64,000 bases of DNA from Pseudoalteromonas aurantia 208 (GCF_014858725.1 NZ_AQGV01000013.1:1-64000); one strand, 5' to 3'. Positions 26,994 to 36,185 are shown, numbered from the stretch's first letter. Notes: a model not told the origin generated them from the letters alone. Translations and numbers: made by a program.

Positions 26994-28676
26994 ATGGAGC
27001 ATCACTCACCACTACTACGTAAATTTATTACGTTGGGTAAAGTCACACCGGAGCAGCTCAAGCTAAAACAAGCAGAAGCACAATCAACCGCGGAGTTAAT
27101 CTGTTTGTGCACAGGTATGAATGGTAAAGAGTTAGCAGAACAATGCCTTGACTTATTTCGAGTTCCTTTATTTGATTTAACCGATTTTGATGTTGAACAG
27201 TTACCAACTGAATTAGTTAAAGAAAAACTCATTAAGCAACACCACTTACTTCCTTTAGTTAAAAAGGGGAGAAAACTCTATATAGCGACATCAGACCCTA
27301 CCGATTATGGGGCATTTGAGAACTTCGAATTTAGCACGGGTCTACAATGCGAAGCCGTTGTCGTTGACTACAAACAACTCGAACAAAAAATTGACCTACT
27401 TTTCGACTCCACAGGTGGTCTCTCACTCAGCGATGAAGAATACAAAGAGTTCGCAGACTTAGATGTTGAAGACACGCAAAGCGCACAGCAGCAAAATGAT
27501 GAGGGTGATAAAGATGATGCCCCAATCATTGTATATATTAATAAAATACTCATGGATGCTATTAAAAAAGGGGCGTCCGATTTGCACTTTGAGCCTTATG
27601 AACATAAATATCGAGTGCGTTTTCGCATTGATGGCTTATTGCATGAAATGGCGAGTCCACCAACAAGCTTATCCACGCGCTTATCAGCTCGAATCAAAGT
27701 CATGGCTCGCTTAGATATCGCTGAAAAACGAAAACCCCAAGATGGCCGTATTAAGTTAAAAATATCAGAACGTAAAAGTATCGACTTTCGTGTCAGCACC
27801 CTACCTACATTATGGGGTGAAAAAATTGTAATGCGTATACTCGATTCATCAAGTGCCATGCTAGGCATTGATGTTTTAGGATATGAAGCTGAACAAAAAG
27901 CCCTATTTATGGATGCGCTTGAGCAACCTCAAGGTATGATATTAGTCACAGGACCGACTGGTTCTGGTAAAACAGTTTCTCTGTATACAGGTTTAAATAT
28001 TCTCAACAAACCACAGCGTAACATCAGTACCGCGGAGGATCCTGTTGAGATCAATCTTGAGGGGATTAACCAAGTACAAATTAACCCTCGTGCAGATATG
28101 ACTTTTGCCAACGCATTAAAGGCATTCTTACGACAAGATCCCGATGTCGTTATGGTTGGCGAAATACGAGACTTAGAAACTGCTGAGATCTCGATTAAAG
28201 CGGCTCAAACTGGGCACTTGGTTTTAAGTACTCTGCATACCAATTCTGCCCCAGAGACATTAACACGATTACTCAATATGGGCGTACCTGCCTATAATGT
28301 AGCCAGCTCGATAAGCTTAATTATTGCACAGCGTCTTGCTCGTCGTTTATGCCCTAAGTGTAAACAAGCTGAGACACTGCCTGAAGAGGAACTGCTTAAA
28401 CAAGGATTTACCTCGGAGCAAATACAAGATATCACCCTATTCTCACCGCAGGGCTGTGAACATTGTACTGATGGATATAAAGGACGTGTAGGTATCTATG
28501 AAGTAGTTAAAATTACCCCCGAGATAGCACAGGTGATAATGGAGGGAGGTAACTCGATTAAAATTGCACAAATGGCTGAGCAGTTAGGGTTTGCTAATTT
28601 ACGCAAATCAGGCCTCAAAAAAGCAGCCTCAGGAGTTACATCACTGTTAGAAATAAACCGAGTGACTAGCTTCTAG
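26994..28676 (+). CDS. pilB: Type IV pilus extension ATPase PilB
   Basis: Hexameric cytosolic ATPase that powers pilus extension. The protein has 560 residues. An N-terminal T2SSE/MshEN-type domain (residues ~1-155) includes [13 protein letters not shown]. The core has Walker A GPTGSGKT near residue 322, an Asp box (STAEDPVE), Walker [15 protein letters not shown] near 386, and a His box ([11 protein letters not shown]). A tetracysteine zinc motif CPKC...CEHC lies near residues 459-498. A GAGG site precedes the ATG. It stands between coaE and yacG instead of ahead of pilC. Confidence 0.95.
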   Translation: MEHHSPLLRKFITLGKVTPEQLKLKQAEAQSTAELICLCTGMNGKELAEQCLDLFRVPLFDLTDFDVEQLPTELVKEKLIKQHHLLPLVKKGRKLYIATSDPTDYGAFENFEFSTGLQCEAVVVDYKQLEQKIDLLFDSTGGLSLSDEEYKEFADLDVEDTQSAQQQNDEGDKDDAPIIVYINKILMDAIKKGASDLHFEPYEHKYRVRFRIDGLLHEMASPPTSLSTRLSARIKVMARLDIAEKRKPQDGRIKLKISERKSIDFRVSTLPTLWGEKIVMRILDSSSAMLGIDVLGYEAEQKALFMDALEQPQGMILVTGPTGSGKTVSLYTGLNILNKPQRNISTAEDPVEINLEGINQVQINPRADMTFANALKAFLRQDPDVVMVGEIRDLETAEISIKAAQTGHLVLSTLHTNSAPETLTRLLNMGVPAYNVASSISLIIAQRLARRLCPKCKQAETLPEEELLKQGFTSEQIQDITLFSPQGCEHCTDGYKGRVGIYEVVKITPEIAQVIMEGGNSIKIAQMAEQLGFANLRKSGLKKAASGVTSLLEINRVTSF

Positions 28677-28677
28677 A

Positions 28678-28716
28678 CTCGTTGTTTATTACACTGTGGG
28701 CTGAGTTAACGACGAG
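28678..28716 (+). repeat. Inverted repeat covering the yacG ribosome binding site
   Basis: CTCGTTGTT (28678-28686) pairs with AACGACGAG (28708-28716), with one G-U pair. The yacG Shine-Dalgarno GAGG (28714-28717) is in the 3' arm, so folding could limit yacG translation. The 21-nt loop makes this tentative. Confidence 0.3.
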
Positions 28717-28725
28717 GTTAATTAT

Positions 28726-28965
28726 ATGCCCACAGTAGTAAATTGCCCAACCTGTGCAACAGATGTTGTTTGGTCTGAGCAAAGTCAATATCGCCCCTTT
28801 TGTTGCAAGCGTTGCCAACTTATTGATTTAGGCGAATGGTCTTTCGAAAATAATAAGATCTCCACAACAATTCAAAGCGATGCTGAGCTAGACCCTCAGG
28901 CAGCTCAAGATTTGATTGAAGATATGGAAGCCATGCTTGCAAAAAATGATGATTTTTTCAAATGA
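28726..28965 (+). CDS. yacG: DNA gyrase inhibitor YacG (zinc-binding)
   Basis: Small zinc protein that binds GyrB and blocks DNA binding by gyrase. The protein has 79 residues (E. coli 65), the extra length being an acidic C-terminal tail. The four zinc ligands are in CPTC (residues 6-9) and CKRC (near 26-29). DLGEW follows, as in the family. It normally sits in coaE-zapD-yacG; here pilB is in the zapD position. Confidence 0.93.
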   Translation: MPTVVNCPTCATDVVWSEQSQYRPFCCKRCQLIDLGEWSFENNKISTTIQSDAELDPQAAQDLIEDMEAMLAKNDDFFK

Positions 28966-29056
28966 GCATTCCATAAGCTTCCATTTAATATATCTTTAAA
29001 ATAGTCTCATTTTTTGTTTTACATTCAGTGCTTAGGGTAAGTAGATATACCTACCC

Positions 29057-30682
29057 TTACAATTCGTTAATGGGCGTTTTTGATAACCTTGCTATCGCTG
29101 ACTTACCTTTTGATATATGCCAAACACTATTGGCCTCACTGCTATACGCGCGTTTCATTACCTTTTGACTCATGATGACAAAAGCAGAACCAAAAACACA
29201 GGCTGCGACTTCAACGCTGATGGTTGTGACATTATATGCCGCCCAAATAGGATCAATCGGAAATATAGTCGCTAAAATAGAAGTGAGTGGAATACTAAAA
29301 CAGAGCACGGCTATAAAACGCATACCAGCAATCGCAGTACGAGCAGCGCCAGACATAAAGCTCATTGCAAGAATTACAAAAAACACGCAATAATACAGAT
29401 ACAGATAAACAATGTTTATATTGACATTGAATAGCCCGATCCACTTTGTTGCGGCAAATGAACTCGCGATACCAGCGATACACCCAATACTAATACCAAC
29501 GGTTAGGCTTGCCAGTACATTACTTGATTTCGCTTGCTCTGGTACCTGTTTATTTCTGCGCTTTTCTAGCCATAATAAGTTTCCAGAGTAGAATAATACC
29601 GCCCCTAATAGCCCCATAAAGAAATAAACCCAACGGCCGAAGTCACCACCAAAGCTTCCGAAGTGTAAACCGAAGAAACTAGAGACGAGATCACTCCATA
29701 CACCTTGATCTCCTCCACGTACGCTGCTCGTTGAGATCTCAAATGTATAAGGTTGCATATACAGAAAATCGGTAACTGGGCCTCGCATCAGTTTCTCTGT
29801 ACTTTTTATTTTAATTGCGGCATTAGGACCTGATTCAGATAAACCACTAAAATCAATTTGCGTAATTACATACTCCGGCGCATATTTATTGATGACGTCC
29901 TGTAACTCGACTAACTTTGGTAAATTCTCAACTTTATATACAGCTTCAGATCTCGCTTTGCTCTTAAATAAAGGCTTATCACCATAAATTTGAGCGACTC
30001 CTCCATAAATCAAATCATGAAAAGCAAATACAAATACTGTGAAGGAGATAATGATATGAAATGGTAAACTGCTAACACCAATTAAGTTATGAGTATCTAA
30101 CCAAAACCGCGCTTTTGATTTGTTATTACGCAGCGCAAAAAAACTCTTTGTTAGTGTGGGTAATAAAAAGATTACTCCGGAGATTAACGCAATAAAATAT
30201 AAAAAAGAGGCAACACCTAAAACATATACACCGGCTTGATCATGCCCTATTTCACCCACTATACCAGCGGTTCGGTGCAAGTAATCAACAAGCATTGACA
30301 ATTCATTGACATGGCGCAATTCTGCAACCAATTCCCCCTGTTCATCAAGCGTTGCATGGTAAACTTGATCGCCTAAAGATATCCCTCGACCATTGCCTGA
30401 CTCATACCAAGTTATCGGTGAATGGGCTTCTGAAAAATGTAAGCTAATTGAACCGGCAGCTTTGGGGTAATCCGTCAATACTTTTTGGATTAGAATATCA
30501 TATTGACTGCTGTGCACTTGTGGTAACTGATAGCTTGGCGGTGTTGCCCATTGATCAATTGCACCTCTAAACATGGTTAATGAACCGGCAAAAAAACCAA
30601 TAAACAACAACAATCCGGCACAAATCCCTGTCCAAGTGTGTAAAACTTGATATGTTTTGATGATATCGGGACGGATTTTCAT
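29057..30682 (-). CDS. PepSY-associated transmembrane protein (iron-regulated PiuB-like)
   Basis: A 541-residue polytopic protein with PepSY_TM features: HTWTGICAGLLLFIGFFAGSL near the N-terminus, a large periplasmic loop, then helices near residues 160-200 and 210-240, and several more towards the C-terminus. The GLHFGSFGG motif is also seen. Such proteins are linked to siderophore uptake, perhaps reducing or processing ferric siderophore. The ATG at 30682 has AAGGA upstream; the ATG 13 codons earlier is rejected. It overlaps the previous gene by 4 bp (ATGA). Third gene of a Fur-box operon. Confidence 0.87.
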   Translation of the reverse strand: MKIRPDIIKTYQVLHTWTGICAGLLLFIGFFAGSLTMFRGAIDQWATPPSYQLPQVHSSQYDILIQKVLTDYPKAAGSISLHFSEAHSPITWYESGNGRGISLGDQVYHATLDEQGELVAELRHVNELSMLVDYLHRTAGIVGEIGHDQAGVYVLGVASFLYFIALISGVIFLLPTLTKSFFALRNNKSKARFWLDTHNLIGVSSLPFHIIISFTVFVFAFHDLIYGGVAQIYGDKPLFKSKARSEAVYKVENLPKLVELQDVINKYAPEYVITQIDFSGLSESGPNAAIKIKSTEKLMRGPVTDFLYMQPYTFEISTSSVRGGDQGVWSDLVSSFFGLHFGSFGGDFGRWVYFFMGLLGAVLFYSGNLLWLEKRRNKQVPEQAKSSNVLASLTVGISIGCIAGIASSFAATKWIGLFNVNINIVYLYLYYCVFFVILAMSFMSGAARTAIAGMRFIAVLCFSIPLTSILATIFPIDPIWAAYNVTTISVEVAACVFGSAFVIMSQKVMKRAYSSEANSVWHISKGKSAIARLSKTPINEL

Positions 30683-30996
30683 AATAAATCCTTGAAGAAT
30701 ATCAAGCAACCAAATACACATACATTGCCAATAAGTAAGCTCATTGCTGCTTCTTTGGCTGTTTTAAACAAATATCCAACAGTTACAATAATCATCCATA
30801 TTGGAGGGACCATCCACATATGTATTTGTGTCTTCCAAAGTAGACGCTCGCCAGATAATTCACTGTTTAAGCTATCTGGTCCAAACCATGCGAATAAGCC
30901 AACTAAACCAAAACTCAGCGTTAAACCTAAAACCAAAGAAATCAGAGTTTTCCATAACCACTGAGGCTGAATTTTTCCTTTTTGCCTATCCTTCAT
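30679..30996 (-). CDS. Small inner-membrane protein of the PepSY iron operon
   Basis: A 105-residue protein with three hydrophobic segments (residues ~15-37, ~60-78, ~85-104) and a basic N-terminus. The family is not firmly recognised; its position between a DUF3325-like gene and a PepSY gene matches the small membrane proteins (e.g. DUF3649) seen in siderophore-uptake operons. It overlaps its upstream neighbour by 11 bp and its downstream one by 4 bp, so translation is probably coupled. Confidence 0.7.
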   Translation of the reverse strand: MKDRQKGKIQPQWLWKTLISLVLGLTLSFGLVGLFAWFGPDSLNSELSGERLLWKTQIHMWMVPPIWMIIVTVGYLFKTAKEAAMSLLIGNVCVFGCLIFFKDLL

Positions 30997-31249
30997 TCTT
31001 TACCTTCACAAAAAAAATGGTACTGGGTAGTATTATCAGACATAACATCGTCACCACCAGCCAAGTCATCGCTGCTGCAACACCACTCAATTGTAAGTTC
31101 ACCACATACAAGGCAGCCATACTACAGCACAAGCTGAGCCCCTTATAATGAGTTGGTAATGGTTTTATAAGTAAATATTGATGCTTATTACTGCAATAGA
31201 GCAAAATAACTGACGTTATGACCAAGATAACAAATAAGCTTAAAATCAC
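30986..31249 (-). CDS. DUF3325-like small membrane protein
   Basis: An 87-residue protein with hydrophobic segments at ~1-18, ~37-55 and ~58-80 and a short loop with NKHQ after the first helix, as in DUF3325 proteins. It starts at GTG 31249 with GGAG 8 nt upstream. First gene of the three-gene operon, about 100 bp downstream of a Fur box. No TonB-dependent receptor is present in the window, although such operons often follow one. Confidence 0.65.
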   Translation of the reverse strand: MILSLFVILVITSVILLYCSNKHQYLLIKPLPTHYKGLSLCCSMAALYVVNLQLSGVAAAMTWLVVTMLCLIILPSTIFFVKVKNEG

Positions 31250-31344
31250 GCCTTACTCCAAGTCATTATTGATAATTGTAAGTACTCTTAATGGAAACAG
31301 TTTGAATTATACCCAAAACACCAAAATACAACAACGATAAAAAT

Positions 31345-31363
31345 AACAATGATAACCATTTTC
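31345..31363 (-). promoter_or_regulatory. Fur box
   Basis: AACAATGATAACCATTTTC matches the 19-bp consensus GATAATGATAATCATTATC at 15 of 19 positions. It lies 96 bp upstream of the iron operon's first start codon. Confidence 0.7.
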
Positions 31364-31659
31364 ACTTGGTTATTATCCATTACATTCACGCGCAGCTTAA
31401 GTAAAAAGGGCTCATCGATGATGGGGTTTATTGCAGTGATACATACTGAGACATTTATTTACTACATAACCTCAGCTTTGGATAAGCGAATTTGCCCAAT
31501 AATTTTTCTCACTCTCGGCGTTACTTTCATTTGTAATAGCCCGCTGTTACTGCATAAAAGCGCCTTGAAATTGAACAAAATATCATCATTGGATTGTACG
31601 TAAGTTTGTTTGCAAAACATTTTCCACTCCAAAATCCCAACCTAAACATGAGGTTACAT

Positions 31660-31684
31660 AAAAAGCGCTTTAGATAAAGCGCTT
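31660..31684 (-). terminator. Terminator of the Spy/CpxP-like gene
   Basis: Perfect 10-bp inverted repeat AAGCGCTTTA (31663-31672) / TAAAGCGCTT (31675-31684). On the minus strand it is followed by a T run (A tract at 31660-31664). Confidence 0.75.
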
Positions 31685-31705
31685 GTTCGAAGGTGTATTG
31701 TTGCA

Positions 31706-32146
31706 CTACATTTCTTTTTGTTGATGTCGCTTCATTTTTTTGCGCTGAATATTTGAGAGCTTTTCTCGTTGCTGAGCATCTAACAGTTGCCAAATTTGCT
31801 GTTTGCTTTTCAATTTTGCTAATAAGACTTGCGCTTTCACAGTCTGCATTTTTGCAATCGTCTCTTTAGCTTGTTGCTCATCGAAATTATCAGCTTCCAC
31901 TATTGCTTTAAATGTACCTTTATTATCAGCTCGGGCTGCCTTTGCCTGCTTAACTAGGCTGCGCTTTTCGGTTAATATTTCACTAATTCTATTTTGCTGC
32001 TCGTCCGTAAGAGCCAACTTCATTGCTGCATGTTTTGTAAGTAAAAAATGTTTTCCACTGTGATGAGCTGAACCGGCATATGTCAGCGATGCGAACAACA
32101 CTCCGGAACACAATACAATTGATGTTAAGCCACTTTTAATATTCAT
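31706..32146 (-). CDS. cpxP: Spy/CpxP-family periplasmic protein (LTxxQ motif)
   Basis: A 146-residue exported protein. It has a signal peptide with likely cleavage after TYA (residue ~24), then a mostly helical, basic mature chain with one clear LTDEQQ motif (~residues 46-51) and a second helical repeat ending LLDAQQREKL. CpxP/Spy proteins are periplasmic chaperones; CpxP also damps the CpxA sensor. It is divergent from a CpxR-like regulator across a region with CpxR boxes, and fieF is nearby as in E. coli. CpxP is the likeliest name; Spy-like is the alternative. Confidence 0.75.
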   Translation of the reverse strand: MNIKSGLTSIVLCSGVLFASLTYAGSAHHSGKHFLLTKHAAMKLALTDEQQNRISEILTEKRSLVKQAKAARADNKGTFKAIVEADNFDEQQAKETIAKMQTVKAQVLLAKLKSKQQIWQLLDAQQREKLSNIQRKKMKRHQQKEM

Positions 32147-32212
32147 ATTTATTACCTTTCCACTGTAAAATTAGACAACACCTTGAGTGTACGCTGCCTA
32201 ATGAAAAGCAAC

Positions 32213-32238
32213 GCAAAGCAATGTAAAGGCTGTGTAAA
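32213..32238. promoter_or_regulatory. Tandem CpxR-type boxes
   Basis: GCAAA (32213-32217), GTAAA (32223-32227) and GTAAA (32234-32238) with 5- and 6-bp gaps resemble the GTAAA-N5-GTAAA CpxR site. They lie between the divergent cpxP-like and cpxR-like genes, so autoregulation is likely. Confidence 0.6.
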
Positions 32239-32298
32239 GATCTGCAATTTAATATTCATAGAGGTAAACTAAATAAAACGCCCATAATTGTGAACCGC

Positions 32299-32985
32299 AT
32301 GAGTAAATTATTATTAATCGAAGATGATCGAGCGCTCAGTGATTTATTGAGTGAGTATTTAACATCTCAAGGCTGTGACGTTGAACAAGCATTTGATGGT
32401 TTATCTGGACTAAGACAAGCGACCAGTAATAACTATGATGTTATCTTGCTCGATGTGATGCTTCCACACTTAGATGGATTTGAAGTACTCAAGAAAATTC
32501 GTCTTAGCCACCTAACGCCTATTATAATGCTCACAGCAAAAGGCGACGATTTTGACCGTATTTTCGGTTTAGAGTTAGGTGCTGATGATTATCTTCCCAA
32601 GCCATTTAATCATCGGGAATTACTAGCCCGCATCCATGCAATCAGCCGCCGAATCGAATTTGTAAAACAAACTGAACAACATGATCAATTACTATCCTCC
32701 TCCCACGTCACACTCAATATCGCAGCCCGCAAAGCCGCGGTAAATAATCATCTACTGGTCTTAACTGGCACTGAGTTTTCGATCTTACAAAAGTTAATGT
32801 CTAACATTGGCGACGTGGTCAATAAAGATGCCTTAAGTCAGCATGTACTGGGTAGAAGACTAGCCCCATTTGATCGCTCTATTGATATGCATGTAAGTAA
32901 TTTAAGAAAGAAAATAGCCAAGTATAGTGATATTCAATGTATTCAAACAATCCGAGGAAGTGGCTATGTTTTCTTGGCTGAATAA
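32299..32985 (+). CDS. cpxR: CpxR-like response regulator
   Basis: OmpR-family regulator, 228 residues. The receiver domain has the acidic pocket at EDD (8-10), the phosphoacceptor D52 in LLDVMLP and the conserved Lys in LPKPFNHREL. The C-terminal winged helix contains VLGRRLAPFDRSIDMHVSNL, very close to E. coli CpxR. The ATG at 32299 aligns with the E. coli start; a GTG at 32290 is the alternative. The kinase gene starts inside its 3' end. Confidence 0.88.
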   Translation: MSKLLLIEDDRALSDLLSEYLTSQGCDVEQAFDGLSGLRQATSNNYDVILLDVMLPHLDGFEVLKKIRLSHLTPIIMLTAKGDDFDRIFGLELGADDYLPKPFNHRELLARIHAISRRIEFVKQTEQHDQLLSSSHVTLNIAARKAAVNNHLLVLTGTEFSILQKLMSNIGDVVNKDALSQHVLGRRLAPFDRSIDMHVSNLRKKIAKYSDIQCIQTIRGSGYVFLAE

Positions 32986-34369
32986 ATATCGCCCTCTTAA
33001 TTGTACTCTAAGTAAGCCTGGCTCTTTAGTTTACCAAGCTTTTTTTGGATTTTGGTTAACGATATTAGGCATATTTTTAATGCTGCTATTACTCAGTCAA
33101 TTACACCCAGAGCAATTAGAGTCAAAAAAATTACGGGGTAAAATGTTAGGCTCATTGATACATATTCAGCACAATTTAGAGCGGTTCGTTAATATTAAAC
33201 ACAAACCCATCGCAAAAGCACTTAAGCACCCACGCCTCAGTGAACATAAATGGTTATATTTATCGCATAAGAAAATAGAAGAGAGTGTGAGTTCTCGACC
33301 AAACAAGCAACAACTGGATTTGTCCTTGCTTTTTTTTGAATCTCCAACAGAGCCCCTCTTCATTGTCACCGACAAATACTATGCTTACGGGCCGCTTCCT
33401 GTCACTTTAAACAGTGAAGAATATCAGTTATTTCAAATTAAAGCTTTGAAAGCACCCGCTTTTCTTACGCGAATAAAAATGCTGCCATTTTGGTTAAAGG
33501 GGCTGGCTATACTCTTACCTTCTATCGTGCTGAGTATTTTATTTAGTCGTCGATTAGTGGCTCCTTTGACGGAACTTGGTAAAGCTGCGAAAAAACTCGC
33601 GCAAGGAAAATTATCGGCTAGAGTCACCGTTCCAGCCAAACGCCATGATGAAATTGCTTCGCTAATGCACGACTTCAACTTTATGGCTGAACGCTTATCA
33701 AGCAGTGTTCATGCCCATAAACAATTGCTTGCCGATGTGTCTCATGAATTGCGCTCGCCATTAACGCGCCTTACCCTTGCAAATGCCATGGCACAAGACA
33801 CTCAAGGAACCACACAAAATGGGTACCTAATACGTATTGAGAAAGAAGCAAAGTGTTTAGACCAAATGCTTTCTGACGTCCTAACACTCTCTCGCTTAGA
33901 ACAAAATCAACAAACATTACAATTGGAGGAAGTCAGTTTAGATGCATTGATGAGTAACCTCCTCAATGATGCACACTTTGAAGCAGAGCAAAAAGACCGT
34001 ATATTTAACAGTCAACCAATCCCCTCTGTTACCCTTATTTGTGACGGGTCTCTATTAAATAGTGCGATTGAAAATGTCATTCGAAATGCAATTAAATACG
34101 CACAAAATCATATCTCGGTGTCTTTTTCGCAAACCGCTGACTCTCTCAGCATTTTTGTTCATGATGATGGCTTTGGAGTCACGGATGAGGCGTTAATCCG
34201 TTTATGCCAACCATTTTATCGAGTGTCAGATTCTCGAAATCGAAGTTCAGGGGGAATTGGTTTAGGGCTTGCAATCACTAAACGGGCAGTTTGCGCTCAT
34301 AATGGTAAACTTATACTTAAACATAACACGCCTACAGGGCTCGCTGCAGAGATACGATTACCACTATGA
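32966..34369 (+). CDS. cpxA: CpxA-like sensor histidine kinase
   Basis: A 467-residue inner-membrane kinase. TM1 spans about residues 25-50, a periplasmic sensor loop follows, and TM2 spans about 172-192. A HAMP segment (RLVAPLTELGKAAKKLAQG) comes next, then the HisKA domain with H260 in DVSHELRSPLTRL. The ATPase domain has NVIRNAIKYA (N box), DDGFGV (G1) and GGIGLGLAI (G2). Its start overlaps the regulator by 20 bp with GAGGAAG upstream; an earlier in-frame start is rejected. CpxA is supported by the sequence and by the cpxP and fieF neighbours. Confidence 0.87.
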   Translation: MFSWLNKYRPLNCTLSKPGSLVYQAFFGFWLTILGIFLMLLLLSQLHPEQLESKKLRGKMLGSLIHIQHNLERFVNIKHKPIAKALKHPRLSEHKWLYLSHKKIEESVSSRPNKQQLDLSLLFFESPTEPLFIVTDKYYAYGPLPVTLNSEEYQLFQIKALKAPAFLTRIKMLPFWLKGLAILLPSIVLSILFSRRLVAPLTELGKAAKKLAQGKLSARVTVPAKRHDEIASLMHDFNFMAERLSSSVHAHKQLLADVSHELRSPLTRLTLANAMAQDTQGTTQNGYLIRIEKEAKCLDQMLSDVLTLSRLEQNQQTLQLEEVSLDALMSNLLNDAHFEAEQKDRIFNSQPIPSVTLICDGSLLNSAIENVIRNAIKYAQNHISVSFSQTADSLSIFVHDDGFGVTDEALIRLCQPFYRVSDSRNRSSGGIGLGLAITKRAVCAHNGKLILKHNTPTGLAAEIRLPL

Positions 34370-35334
34370 ACTTTTATAGCCACAGTACTGAACTTGCTAA
34401 ACATCAAGTTGCTATTGAGCAACACTGGCAAAACTGCCAGCAAGGCTACTTTTCAACTCCACAGGGAACGTTATTCTACGCCTACCATATACCAAGAGCA
34501 GCAAAGTATAGTCTGGTTTTGGTAAATGGCCGTATTGAGTCAGTTTGGAAGTACCAAGAGCTCCTGTGGGAGCTGGCAAAAAATAATATTGCGGTGTTTA
34601 GCTATGATCATATTGGTCAAGGTTTATCAACCCGCACACTGGCAAACTCTCATATTGGACATGTGCGTCGCTTCAGCGATTATTCTGAGGACCTCCATTA
34701 TTTTATAAAAAATATTGTTGAGCCTAATGCCGTAGGAGAAACCTTCATTTTGGCCCATTCAATGGGCGCTGCTATTAGTTACGAGTACTTATGCCACTAT
34801 GAGAATAGTATTTCAGGCGCTTTCTTCAGCGCTCCTATGTTTGATATCCAGACACACGAGGTGCCCTATGCACTCGCAAAGTTTATCGCTCATCTGGGCT
34901 GTATATTCGGGTTTTCCAAACATTATGCATTTGGACAAAAAGACTATGCACCGCCTGAGTTTTGGGAAAACAAATTAACCCAATGCGCAACCCGTTATCA
35001 ACGGTTCAGAACTTTATATCATAATGAGCCAGAGCTACGCTTAGGTGGCGTCAGTTTTAACTGGTTAGCGCAAGTATTCAAATATGTTGCAAAAGCTAAC
35101 ACTTTATCAACCACCACACCAATACACATTGCCAGTGCAAACAATGACATGATAGTAAACAACCAAGCGCAGTTCAGTATGGCTACTCGACATGACAATG
35201 TAACACTGAGCCAATATGTCGAGGCGCGTCATGAGCTGCTATGTGAAACAGATGATATTAGACACGCAGTCCTGACGGATATGTATGAATTTTATGACGC
35301 GTTGGCATTTACAGCTAAAGACACCGGGTCTTGA
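34366..35334 (+). CDS. pldB: Alpha/beta hydrolase, lysophospholipase PldB-like
   Basis: A 322-residue serine hydrolase of the PldB/monoacylglycerol-lipase type. The nucleophile elbow is HSMGAA (Ser near residue 129), an Asp-containing NNDMIV near 258 and a His in ARHEL near 287 complete a plausible triad, and the oxyanion region is LVNGRIES. It overlaps the kinase stop by 4 bp (ATGA), so it belongs to the Cpx transcript, linking the locus to membrane-lipid turnover. Its last 43 bp overlap fieF on the other strand. The substrate is inferred. Confidence 0.85.
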   Translation: MNFYSHSTELAKHQVAIEQHWQNCQQGYFSTPQGTLFYAYHIPRAAKYSLVLVNGRIESVWKYQELLWELAKNNIAVFSYDHIGQGLSTRTLANSHIGHVRRFSDYSEDLHYFIKNIVEPNAVGETFILAHSMGAAISYEYLCHYENSISGAFFSAPMFDIQTHEVPYALAKFIAHLGCIFGFSKHYAFGQKDYAPPEFWENKLTQCATRYQRFRTLYHNEPELRLGGVSFNWLAQVFKYVAKANTLSTTTPIHIASANNDMIVNNQAQFSMATRHDNVTLSQYVEARHELLCETDDIRHAVLTDMYEFYDALAFTAKDTGS

Positions 35335-36185
35335 TGGATAAGTACATCAACGTCTCCCTCAAATGCCGCTTCAATACTTTGAACCACTTCATCTGCAACA
35401 TGGTGAGCCCTTATCAAAGGTAAATTATCATCTAATTCTAAATGCAGCTGTATAAATTTCACTTTGCCACTTTGTCGAGTCCGCAGTTCATGAATCCCAA
35501 AAACATCCTCATGACTGGATGCCAACAAGACGATTTCACTCTTTTCATCATCTGGCAATTCTTTATCCATCAAATGGTCTGCACTTTCTTTAGCAATATC
35601 CCAACAGTTATAGAGTAAGTAACCAGCCACCCCTATAGCAAAAAGCGGGTCTGCATATATAACACCATAGTAGGATAAAAGAATAGCTATCAGGACTGCA
35701 ACATTCAGTAATATATCGCCTTTATAATGCAAAGCATCCGCTTTAACCGCAATTGATTGAGTCCGTTTCAATACTTGATGCTGTACAAATACCACAAGTA
35801 ATGTACACACTATCGCAAATAGACTCACCCAAACACCGAGTAGCGAATGGCCTAATTCAACTGGGTTAAAGATACGCTCAATACCATGAAAAACCAATAA
35901 GCAGGCTGAGCCAGCAATAAATGCAGCTTGTCCAAGCCCTGCCAAAGCTTCAGCTTTACCATGCCCAAAGCGATGGTCATCATCCGCCGGTCTTAGCGCA
36001 TAACTCAACACTAAGAAACTCATCATGGACGCGCTAATGTCCAACATAGAATCTGTCAATGAGCCCAACATCGCGGCGCTGCCAGATGACAGCCAAGCCC
36101 AACACTTAGTAGCAATCATTAGGCTCACCATAATCATGGTAAATATACTAGAAAATCGGACTAAAACATCATAACTGTGCTTCAC
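35292..36185 (-). CDS. fieF: Cation-efflux pump FieF (Fe/Zn, CDF family)
   Basis: Proton-coupled exporter of Fe2+/Zn2+, 297 residues with six predicted helices. The transport-site residues fit FieF: D45 and D49 in SLTDSMLDISA and the H-x3-D pair in ALHYKGDILLN. A His/Asp-rich cytosolic domain ends in DVLIHQDP. I choose the GTG at 36185: it has GGAGG 5 nt upstream and gives MKHSYDVLV, in register with E. coli MNQSYGRLV, and it puts the metal-site Asps at the E. coli numbers. The ATG at 36227 would add 14 residues. fieF next to cpxP/cpxR is also the E. coli order. Confidence 0.92.
   Translation of the reverse strand: MKHSYDVLVRFSSIFTMIMVSLMIATKCWAWLSSGSAAMLGSLTDSMLDISASMMSFLVLSYALRPADDDHRFGHGKAEALAGLGQAAFIAGSACLLVFHGIERIFNPVELGHSLLGVWVSLFAIVCTLLVVFVQHQVLKRTQSIAVKADALHYKGDILLNVAVLIAILLSYYGVIYADPLFAIGVAGYLLYNCWDIAKESADHLMDKELPDDEKSEIVLLASSHEDVFGIHELRTRQSGKVKFIQLHLELDDNLPLIRAHHVADEVVQSIEAAFEGDVDVLIHQDPVSLAVNANAS

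Larger units (their letters stand above)
31250..31705. other. 456-bp non-coding region between the iron operon and the Spy-like gene
   Basis: Contains the Fur box at 31345-31363 and the terminator of the Spy-like gene at 31660-31684. An 84-codon plus-strand reading frame at 31349-31603 lacks a ribosome binding site and family features and is not called. No trace of a receptor gene remnant was seen. Confidence 0.5.

Noticed and set aside
31264..31282. Second Fur box close to the iron operon start
   Set aside because: Only about 11 of 19 matches; not distinguishable from AT-rich background.
31349..31603. 84-codon plus-strand reading frame
   Set aside because: Overlaps the Fur box, has no ribosome binding site, no domain pattern and an amino-acid make-up like translated non-coding AT-rich DNA.
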